NCBI GenBank assembly: GCA_032622095.1
Contig: CP136067.1
Coordinates: forward strand, 126,947,030-127,011,029
DNA length: 64,000 nt
Direction: 5' to 3'
DNA from: Siphonodentalium dalli
Taxonomy: Eukaryota; Mollusca; Scaphopoda; Gadilida; Siphonodentaliidae
The notes under the pieces: generated by a model
Told to the model about the DNA's origin: nothing
Databases searched by the model: none
Seen by the model: only the letters and a program-made list of their open reading frames with translations
Program-made: the position numbers and the translations under genes
In this document: one piece after another, positions 26,201 to 38,200 of the stretch
Position numbering within the stretch: position 1 is the stretch's first letter
Layout of the letters: every line of letters begins with the position of its first letter

Positions 26201-29200
26201 TACTTATGAGGGGTAGGGATAGTAGCCTATGATTTATAAAAATTCATATATACCGGTATTCCTTATTATAAAGGATATAGGGTGGTAGCCTATGATTTAT
26301 AATAATTAATATATTCCGGTATTCCTTATTATAAGGGATAGGGGTGGTAGTTTCTGATTTATAATAATTATTGTATACCGGTATTTACATGCACGGTATA
26401 CACATATAAGGCAATTTGTTGCACGATATAACATTTATTTGTTGCGCCTATTATAGTATATCATATATCTGTATGTACTATATAAATCCTCATATACATG
26501 AGCACATATATTCGCGCTGCAGTCGCGCATATATAATATACGTATACATAATTTATACTGTATTTTAGTATATATATGTATAACATATACCGGTATATAT
26601 AGGCCTCTATATCTACGCGTGACCATTTTTTGACGGTAACCGGGAATCCACCTTTAAATAAATCGACCGATGTATTAGATTCGACGCGCCAGAGATGCGT
26701 CCGTCTGTAACAAAATCGACCGCAGACGCATCACCGACGGATTTAATACAATTAGATTCGAGTCGACAAAAATCCGTCGTTTGGAACGGGCCTAACACCC
26801 GCGAGCATATCCGTGGCTGATCGCTGCATGTCCGACCCCCGCATTACATAATTTTGCTGTGAGAGCGCTCTTATTTGTTTTCACTAATCTTTTGATGAGA
26901 TATGTATATCAGTTAGTGATGGTACTCAGTTAAATCGTTTGGTTCTGTTTATGAACTTTTGGAGTGACATGAACATGACTGAATTTTCACTGCACGTTAC
27001 GTTAACAGATCCATTAGCAAAGTGTTCACAGTTAGTGTCATATTAGGACCCACAACACAGTGATCTCTCACTTTTTCTTTTTGTAAAACGGACAATGAAG
27101 TAAAACATGTTCGGCGGTCTCCAGTTCCGCACAATCGCAGAATGGATTATTATTTAGGTGATTACAAAACAGGTCATATTTCAAGTTACTGCAATAGGTT
27201 CTCAGACGACAGTGGTAGATTTTACTTGCTCTTGTAAACGGTACGTAACGATATGACGGTATAGTATTACGATCTCTAGATATATATCTCTTGCATTCTG
27301 AAAATGAGTGGAAGGCTGTTCCATATTTTACGGTAGTTGGCAGGAATGAATTTTCATATCTTGTCGCAAGAAAACGGGGGCACATGAGGCCTTTTTGTCT
27401 GAAGTCGTAATCAGTTTGGCTTCCAGATACCGGAGGGACAATTGTATATAAGTAAGGAGGCGTGTCTCGCGTAAGCATTTTGAATAATTTAATAAGTTTA
27501 CTTTTTCTCTTCTGCTCGAAAGTGTGTCCCAGTTGGTTTCTCGTAATAACGATTCCTTACTACCGCTTCTAGGCTTCGTATTGGATGTCTTCCAGATGTT
27601 TTGAATCCTCATTTGTACAATCATCCCACATTGAGGAAGCATATTCCATTACTGGATGGATGTATGATAAGTATATTCGTTCCAGAGTTCCCCTGTCCAA
27701 AATGAATTTATACTTCCTCACTATATACAGTCGACTTGCAGCTCGATTTTCAATATCAGTTATATGATAATGCCAGGTACCATCCCCACTAAAAGTTAGA
27801 CCAACGTGCTTATATCGCAAGTTATGTGTTTCAATTTCTTCAACATTCTGCCCATCTAAAGTGGTGGGTGGTCCATTTGGTTTAACATGATATCAGAAGT
27901 GTCTCTGTTTTTATGGGATTGCATTTAACTTGCCATTTTTTCGACCACTCGAATATCAACCTGATGTCGTTGTCAATAACTTCTACGACCAACATGGGGT
28001 CATCAGTCGAAAGATATACATCTAGATACGTGTCGTCACAGAAAGCCTTATATTGCTCGTCACATTTTCTACAATGTCGATAATGTAGACGAAAAATAGA
28101 AGAGGGCCAAGTATGATAGCTGGGGCCCACCAGCTGAGACACACTTCCAGCTTCAATTGGAACTTGAAACAATTACTCGCTGCTATCTATTATCTAAATA
28201 CTTTTCCAGAAGATCGTATGTGGCGCCGATATTTCCAATATTTTTTAGTTTAAACGTAAGGCCGCGATGTCATACCTTATCAAAGCCTTGCTAACATCGC
28301 AAATCAAACTTCTAACGTCTTTAACGCTACGCTACCAAATGAAGATATTATGTAATGATAGACGTCAGTTAACTGAACGACTGTGCTGTCATGATAGTCA
28401 CTGAAGATTTGTTAGGAGGTTGTTGGTTCTGAGGTATTTATTCATGTGAGAGTAGATACGTTTTTCGAAAATTTATGACAAACAACAGAGTAAATAAACT
28501 GGGCAATAATTAGAGGGTTCACTAGAGTCGTCTTTCTTATAAATGGGACAGACATTTGCATTTTTCCATTCGGATGGGAAGAATGATTTTCCAATTAGTT
28601 CATTTAAACCAAATGTCAGTGGGCCAGCTAGGGAGGATGTGCAGCGTTTCAATATTCGTGGGCTCCTTTCATCGGGACCACTAACTTTCGCCGATTCTAC
28701 ACTTATCAGTGACTTATATATTTCTTCACGCGTAATAACAAATGAATCGAGTCTGGATTATGTTTTATATACAAAGGGTGGTAAGTCAATTATGTTTTCA
28801 TTGGGAAGAGATTATATCGAAGCGAAATAATTATTAAACATCTCAACTTTCGACGCGTTATCATTGAAGTGCTGGTATACTTTTGTATCGGGGTCCTTCA
28901 GTAGGTTTATAGTCTTCCACCAGATAGACGATTCAGTAAGGCAGTGTTTTTAGTACAGACCGGGTTTATGTTTTGCTTGACAGTCTTCTTATGCACGATC
29001 AAACATCGTTTCTCTTAGTCTTATATTTTGCCAAATCTTTGTCGTTTTTCTTTCGTTTTTGCATTTGAATAAAGGCGACGTCTTCGAATTTGGCATGTCA
29101 TCCAGGTGGGCTCATCGTATCGTATAGTAGCAATTGTGTTCGTTATGTTTTGAAGCTAATTTCGATAATTTCTTTGTAGGAGGTGTACTTGATATTCGTG

Positions 29201-32200
29201 TGTAGTCTATTTTAGACAGATCCAATTTATAGTTCCATTGTTCGAGTTCGTTGTTCATTGCAGTAAAGTCTGCAGCATCGTATTTCCAGACTCTCCGTTT
29301 GATGGACACGACTCGATTTTACTTTATTTAAACTTAATGTTACTATTATGGGACAGTGCAAGCGAGTCACCTCAACCAAAAAAGTATCTAAAACTTTCCA
29401 TGATTCGACAAGATGTAGTTTATTTGTCATAAATAAGTCAAGGAGAGAGAGGTCTCGGTAAAATATGTCTGGTCTTTGATAATTTGTTTTAATCCAAGTT
29501 TCTGTCGAATATATCTTGCCGTTGTTGTCTCTTTTTCTAAAACATTGGAGTTAAAATGTCCAGTGACCACCACCTGTGATAGGATTGTGTCGTTCGTTGA
29601 CATATCGATCGATGACAATATATTTTTCCAAAAACAGGTTGGCGACTCGTATTCCATAAAAAAGTGCCAAGCAAAAATCGTTCTGGTGTGGGGGTTTACT
29701 ACCTCAATCCATGCACATTATATACCGGTTATTTCTAAGTCCCTGCGTCATTTAAAATATAGTGAGTTAGATACATATACAGCGATACCACCTCCATGAT
29801 ATGTACGGTTAAGTCTCTCGGGTGCGTAGACACCAGGAATAAGAATTTCGGAGTCTTGTATTTCGTCTGTAACAACATTTCTTCGTATTACCAGGTGGAC
29901 GGTAAGACATACAGTGGTACACAAATAAAAACATCACACATTTGTCAATATTTGTCAATTCCCCATCGGATATTCACACGGGTGATTACTGGTTTACCAT
30001 TAATATATAATTGAGCTGTGTTTTGACTGCCTTCTATTAATGGCTCTATATAGCGTCCTGTCTGCCCGCCCATCATTACTTATATAGGCCCCCATGGAGC
30101 CGTTTAAGATGAAAAGAGTTTTTCTCTCAATTAATCGGGAATCTGTTTGTCAGTAGAATAGATGTCTGTACTCTTGCGAATATATCAACACCCTGATCTA
30201 TTGGTAATGACTGTGATAATTTAATAGCATTACCAGCAGTAACACCAGCACCAGCGACACCACCAGCAATAACAACATCAGCACCAACAACTACAACAAT
30301 AACAACACCACCAGTAGCGACAACGCCATCAGCAGCAACATCACCAGCAGCAACGACATCATCAGTAGCAATAACACTAGCGGCAGCAACATCACCAACA
30401 ACACCCCAAGCAACAACACCAGCAGCAGTAACAACAGTAACAACACCAGCAGCAGCAACACCAGTAGCAAGAACAACACCTACAACAACGACGACCACAA
30501 CAACCACAACAACGAAATCGGTGACTAAACCGCGTAAGTGTGTTTAATGGTATGGTTTATTGGTTGAGAGTAAGATAACCACAAAAAGCACATAGCACAG
30601 CGCAAAAACACAATTGTAAGAATAGAACAAATCGAAACGAAAACAGGACGAACTAATCCACATGGAAATTTCAATTGCTATACATGTATAATAACTTTCA
30701 TCTGTATGTTTGTCTGTTGTAAATAAGTTATAATTATTTTCGCGACAGGCGGTTACCCAACCTCGCATTGTTTAACGCTATTTTAAAGTGGCGGAGACTG
30801 TCTGATGTTACTCAAAATACTAATACAAAATGTCGAATAACTCATCTTGTCCGACCAATGCAAGTTCGATGTCTGCAGCTTTAACCCTTTCCATACTAAC
30901 TCCTCATTACGAGTAGTTAACACGTAGGGACTTAGTTCATTACACGACCATATGTAGTTTGCTGAACATATTTTCTATAACATCTCCGACCAATATGATT
31001 CTATATTGTCTGGCGTATGTTTATATTTTCTGACAACCCACCAACTGAATGCCAATCCAAATGTATAATTTTGTAACTGATTGTGAAAGTCCGTTTAGTG
31101 TATAAAGGGTTAAGAGTAATGAGGGTATTCGTAAAGCTTTACTGATAACAACAAAACAGGATTGAGAGGTTTCCATGCCTGAGCTATGTCAGGAGGTGAA
31201 AAGTTTAGCTGGACCTACATAGAATACTACTTAATTCTTAAGCTAGTACACAACACGAAGGAATATATACTACCTGAAGACCACATCAAGCATATTATAG
31301 AACAATACAAATGTCAAAAATATGACTTGAAACGTACACAATCCGATTCGATGGTCCCCATGTCATCAGATTCAAACAACAACAACAACAGCATTTCTTC
31401 AAAAGACGCCTTTGTTATCAGAATCGATCAATTACCAAAAACAAATTTTAACCACTGCCAACTCTAATATAACATTTTTCATTTCGTGCTGTCTGTCAAC
31501 ATTATGTTAACGTTCTGTTAAACGCAATTTGGTATCCAGAGTATGTCTTCGGTTCATATGGAAATGGGATGATATTCATGGTATGAGACAAGGTGATTTT
31601 TTCAGGTCCATGTGGGACATATTGCGGTATAGTTAGGCTTTTCTGATATATCTGACCTATAGATATACAGAAAAATTACGCAGCTGCGCTTTTGATAAAG
31701 TAGGTCATCACGAAGCACCAACATATGTAAATGGGATGATCTTCGATGTTTACCCTAGTGTATAAGACAAGGTCTATTTACATGTCTCGTGGGGGGCTCA
31801 TTGCTGCATAGTTGTGCTTTTCTGATATACCTGGCCATATATACTGAAAATGACCACACATAGTTAGGCTTTTGATAAAGTAGTTCATCACGAACACCAA
31901 ATAAGGAAGTGGGGTGATATTCGGTATTTACCCTAGGGTATGAGTCCATTTGCAAGTTCTCGTGGGTGGAATATTGCGGCATAGTCGGGCTTTTCTGATA
32001 AATATGGCCTACATATACTCAGAACTTACCACATGCAGCTATGCTTTTGATAACGTAGGTCATCACGGAACACCAAAATATGTAAATGGGATGATATTCG
32101 ATATTTACCCTAGTTTGAGACAGTGTCAATTTACAGGTCCCGTGGGGGGCATATTGCGGTACGTTTGGGCACTTCTGATATATCTGGCCCATATATACCG

Positions 32201-35200
32201 ACAAATGACCACACGCAGTTAGGGTTTTGATAAAGTAGGTCACAACGGAACACCGCAATATGGAAATGGGATGATATTCGATATTTACGCTAGGGAATCG
32301 GACATCGTTAGTTTAAAGGTCCCGTGGGGGACCTATTGTGGAACAATTGGCTTTTATGATATATCTGCCCTGTATATACCGAAAAATGGACCACACACAG
32401 CTAGGACTTTGATAAATTAGCTCATCAAAAACAACAAAATAGGGAGATGGGGCAATATTCGATATTTACCTTAGGGTATGAGGCCATGTGGATTTACAGG
32501 TCCCATGGGCGGCATATTGCGGCATAGTTGGGCTCTTGTGATATATCTGGCCTATATATACCGAAAAATGTCCACTGGCAGATAGACTTTTGACAAAGTA
32601 CATAACGAAGCACCAATATATGGAAATGGGATGATCTTCGATATTTAACCTAGGGTTTGAGATAAGGTCATTTTACAAGTCTCGTGGGAGACGTATTGAT
32701 GCATAGTTCGCCTCTTCTGATATATCTGGCCCACATATACTGAAAATGACCACAGGCAGTTAGGCTTTTGATACAGTAGGTCATCACGAACACAAAAATA
32801 AGGAAATGGGGTGATATTCGATACGAGACAAGGTTTTGTACAGGTCCCGTGTGGCCATATTGCGGCATAGTTGGGCTTGTTGGATATATCTGGCCCATAT
32901 ATACCGAAAAATTAACACACGCAGCTAAGAATTTTGATCAAGTAGGTCATCAATGCACACCAAAATATGGAAATGTGATGATACTGTTACAATGCACGCC
33001 TGTACCTTGGTCGCCTTCGCGTTTTGTCTCGGGAAAAAATATTCAATATATATATAAATTTCGATTGAGAAAAGGCTTTTTCAATGCAGAATTGTTGGAT
33101 CAACACACATGTCCTTTGTTTGAAGAGCGTGAATTAGGTAGACAAGGTTAATGACACAGAGGGCTGAAACTAATCTAGCGTACTGTGGTTCCATACCGGA
33201 ATTACGAATGCTTTGTTATACAACCAAGTAGATCCATGCCACCATTGTTCAACTGAACCGAAACTTGCGAATGAACAACCGCGACTAATGGCATCTGCAG
33301 TGTTGTCGGTGGAAGCACAATGATGTAATTCAACTGTATCGGTCATTGTCTTGATTTCGCTCACTCTGTTTGACGCGAATTATGGAAGATCGCTATTAGT
33401 GTTTATCCAGTATAACACAATCATACTATCGAACCACATCACTAGATTTCACGATGTTGGCGGTGCATGTTTTTTTGTAAAGTGCGAAACAAGTCGCGCA
33501 CCGACCAGGGCTGCCATCAGTTCGAGTTTAGCTATAGTCAGGCCCGTTCCAAACGACGGATTTTTGTCGACTCGAATCTAATACCAGACCCACAATTGTA
33601 TTATATGCGTCAAAAATGCGACGTTTGAAACAATTCAGTATAGCATGGGTTAACGTAGCGTATTTCAAGATGCACAATGTGTACTCATATATATCGACAT
33701 GTGGCCGTTCTGCCAAGGGCCTGATCAAGAGTCTGGTGGTGCGGTGTCGATTTGAAAATTCCGTTTATCGATTCGCTACGTCATATTATGGTAGTTCTCT
33801 GAACAGATAACCCTGTCGGTTCCCGATATATAAGAGGTCCATCAGTACCTGATATTCTCACATACTGCACCCGAGTGAGGAGTTTGAAGTCCAGACACTT
33901 ATATCAAGGGGCAGTTGAACTCGTGTCGATGTGAGGATCAAATGGGTCGATAGCTCCTACGTTATACCATGCTAGCTCACACAACAGACCATCCGATCTA
34001 TTCGCGATATCTAAGAGGGACACCAGTAACGATATTGCTATAATATTGCACCACATAAATAGTGCAGCGCCGAGCGCCAAAAGTGGTTGGGTGCCCTACC
34101 CACGGTAGAGCAAGTTGAAACCAATCTATGTACCAGGTTGGGGCGTGACGAACAAGTAAAGTTGATTGGCATTTGTTGTCTTTTGGCCTGTCGGTATTCA
34201 TATTGGGAAATTCTGCTGATGCAGTTCGATGCTGCCAACATCTAAGACAATGTTATATGAAAAGAGATAAGAAAAAGAAACAAGTGCTGAAACGTCTTCG
34301 GTGAAGTGCCGAAACGTCCATGCACCTGGGGCGAAACAACCGAGTGCCGAAAACACAGGTGCCGAAACGTCCAAGAAACCAGGTGCCGACACGTCTAGGT
34401 GCCGAAATGTCCTGCAACCCACCATCCCAGCAAATGGTGTATCATAGAAATATAACTTCTTCACTAAAAATCAAAATTGATAATATACCCAACAGTTTAC
34501 ACGTAATCCACTTAAAATTTAGGCGCCTATATTTCAAATAGTCTAATCTCAATGTAATGTTTTATTTCCAGTAACAAAACTGGTCATTCCTGTAATGGTT
34601 TTCTTCGTAACAGGAGGAGACCGTTACAGGAGATATGTACCGGCTATCAAAAACAAAATATCTCAATTATTTCTCCCTTCAGCGGGGACTGCCGGGGAGA
34701 TACTGTGGCAATCAAAATGACTCAGAAACGTCTCTTCAAAAATGAATTAGAGATACTGAGGTCCCTGGTTTTATCGATTAAATTCACGTTACAATTTAGA
34801 CGTTTTTGAAATATGCGGTTATGGGTGCACCTACCTGATACGTATTTTTTTGCGACTATTTCTGAAAATATCAAATCTGCGCACATTTTTGAACATAACA
34901 TGTATTCTCACTTTTATAAGGCATGTGAAGTAATTTACTATTGATAGGGAGGGCCTATTATTTTGCTCTTATGCCACTTCGTTACAGAAGAGACATTGAG
35001 TTGAGGGACAAAACATATGTGAAAATCTTGGATATTGATGGCCCACGGTTTATTATCATTATGAGTAATGACCATTTTTCAATTGCACATGAAATATTTA
35101 TTTTGAACAATATCTATACACGGATGAGCAAACTCGACATTTTAAAATTGGGACATGAGCTTTAGTGGAAATTCAGCTATAAAAGTGACGGGTAGTGAGT

Positions 35201-38200
35201 GCATATACCGCTACACGACAAGTATACTGTGTATATTTTATAGAACTAATTGCGGGCCATATATAAAATCATAATTTGTCAGCATATACATTCCTGGAAG
35301 ACACTAGTGTCAAAGGACAAGAATGTGGGCCAAAATTGATAATGACTCATATCTTTCTACCTCCCCACCCATCAGCGCTTATATAGGATCCCACATCGAG
35401 CCGTTTAATATGACAAGTGTTGCCACATAGTTGATAATATAATGTTTCTTTCAATTAGTCGCGAATCTGTTTGTCAGTAGAATATATCAATGTTCTGATC
35501 TATTGGTAATTGCTCTGATACGTTAATAACAACAGCAACAACAACAGCAGCACCAGCAACAGCAGCAACAACAACGACAACACCAGCATCAACAACAGCA
35601 GTGACAATGCCATCAGTAGCAACAACACCAGCAGCAACAACACCAGCACCAACAACATCACCGGCAGCAACTACAGCAAAAACAACAACAACACCATCAG
35701 CAACAACAACATCACCAGCAGCAACAACAACAACAGGAGCAACAACACCAGCACAAACACCAACACCGGCAGCAACTACGACAACATCAACTACGACGAC
35801 AACATCAACTACGACGACAACAGCAACAACGACGACAACAGCAACAACGACGACAACATCAACTACGACGACAACAGCAACAACGACGACAACAGCAACA
35901 ACGACGACAACATCAACTACGACGACGACATCAACAACGACGACAACAGCAACAACGATGACAACATCAACTACGACGACGACATCAACTACGACGACAA
36001 CATCAACTACGACGACAACATCAACTACGACGACGACATCAACTATGACAACAACATCAACTACGACGACAACATCAACTACGACGACAACATCAACTAC
36101 GACGACGACATCAACTATGACAACAACATCAACAACGACGACAACATCAACTACGACGACAACATCAACTACGACGACAACATCAACTACGACGACAACA
36201 TCAACTACGACGACAACATCAACTACGACGACAACATCAACTACGACGACAACATCAACTACGACGACAACATCAACTACGACGACAACATCAACAACGA
36301 CAACAACATCAACTACGACGACGACATCAACAACGACAACAGCATCAACTACGACGACAACATCAACTACGACGACAACATCAACTACGACGACAACATC
36401 AACTACGACGACGACATCAACTATGACGACAACATCAACTACGACGACAACTTCAACAACGACGACAGCGACATTGACGACTAAACCACGTAAGTTTTAT
36501 CAATATTCGCAATCGCTGGCAAACTGTGATAAGCAAATTGCTCCAACTTATAGGCAGAATAAAGTCATTTGGGCTGGAAAATCTCTAAGGTCGTGATTAG
36601 CGTCAAAATAGTTGTATGGTTTATTGGTTGAGAGTAAAATGAAAAAAAAAAACCACATACCACAATGAACATTTCGTTTGATATACAATGTCATGTAACC
36701 TTACTTCCATCCACTGTGTAGGAACTGTTACATCGGAAGTCGTTCTATCGCCGGTATTGTGATGGTTCTTGCCTGATTTGTTACGGTTCCTGATTATTGA
36801 AAATAATCATTTTTGTGACAAAATCACGCATAATTATAGATATCTTGAATATATTATACTTTCCTGAATGAACAGAGGTTGCAGAAGTGCCGTGTTATCG
36901 AAACCTGAACTCTAGACCACAATTAACTGGGTATTAGCTAGTTAACGCGTAAATATCAACATGTTATCACTGAAAATCAAGCCACGTGGACCTAATTTCT
37001 TTGTTTTTCGTGGCGTATAAAATATGAAACGCATTCTGAAGAAAAACATGTTATTCTTCTGTAAATAGCTGAGAAAGTATCCCCATAGGGGTTGATAACT
37101 GGGAGCTGTGGCCTCGTAATCAACACGGGTGCGTGTTACGGTTCTATTTCAAACCAATCACGATTGTGACGGTTCTGTACATGAGATTTATTCGAACGAT
37201 TTCTGCACTTTGGTCCGAAAATCGTCTTGTGTATCTGACATTTTAAACCAGATAATGACTGTAATTTGCATAATAGAACAGGTATATTAAGAAATAACAC
37301 AATACATACCTAATACGGGAGAATAGTGACATTAATAGGCAGAAATAATATATTGAAAGTCCCGATGAGTATAGTATCATAATCATGCCCGCCTATATAA
37401 ATGGCCAATGGCAATATAAATCTACTGTCAGGAGAATATGATATGTTATATTCATTTACTTAATCTGGGCATTATTGAAAGATCCAGGTGTGACAATATT
37501 TCAATGCCAGCACCATCACATTTCCTCCTCTGAAGTCCGCCTGAGGGACATTTATACATGTTTGTCGCCCAGACATGAATATAACTTATGACATCACGTT
37601 CAACTGAATCATTGATAGGTTATGACGTGATTGGGGTGGTGGTGGGACTTGGGGAGGGGGTGCTTAATTGGTGTCTATCCCCAACTTTGGTCAAAATGTT
37701 CAACAGTTACAAATGTCTTATCTTACAATAGATTGGTTTGAAATTGAACACCAACAATATGTTGAAATTGTTCTCTTAGTTTGATTTGACAACAATTTAA
37801 TAGTGGGGAATTTGTCGTTTTTAGACCAACATTTGCACACTTTCCTACACTTTAAACATGTAATCAACCATATTTGACATATATACAAATGGACACCTCT
37901 TCTTTAGAGTTGATCCAAAACTCATGATGGGTAGACAGGAAGTAGGGAGCATGTGTGATCTAGTTTTCTATATCACATTTACCCCCCCCCCCCCGAAATT
38001 GGCAAGAAACTGGTCAATAGACAAATACTCTCATTCCATTTAATTAATATGCTTTTTTATTAAATAATGTATGCTCTTTTGCAAAATAAATCATCTCTCT
38101 CTCCATCTGTTGGGAACATTTCCAATCTTGTGGGGGTGGGGGCGCCAGGTTGGAAACTTCCAACTCTTGTGAGTCTTGAAGCCAATCTAGAAGATTTTTG

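Larger units (their letters stand above)
22786..26792. mobile_element. Giant palindromic PIF/Harbinger-like element, 4.0 kb
   Basis: The ends are GGCCCGTTCCAAACGACGG and its complement, flanked by TAA on both sides (22,783-22,785 and 26,793-26,795). A TWA target site with GGSCC ends is typical of PIF/Harbinger. Almost the whole element is one inverted repeat. The left arm is 22,786-24,266. The right arm is 24,393-26,792, interrupted by a 1.1-kb nested insertion (about 24,711-25,846). The 126-bp centre holds another GGCCCGTTCC terminus preceded by TTA. Arm identity is about 90% over the outer 400 bp by eye. Each arm contains a 62-bp tandem repeat. No transposase frame is seen, so it must have moved in trans. 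Confidence 0.8.

Noticed and set aside
31755-33151. Frames on both strands across the 178-bp array
   Set aside because: Repeat artefacts; the same short peptides recur in each unit.
34198-34464. Minus-strand frame with repeated FRHLDVSAPG-like peptide
   Set aside because: Explained by the GTGCCGAAACGTCC minisatellite.
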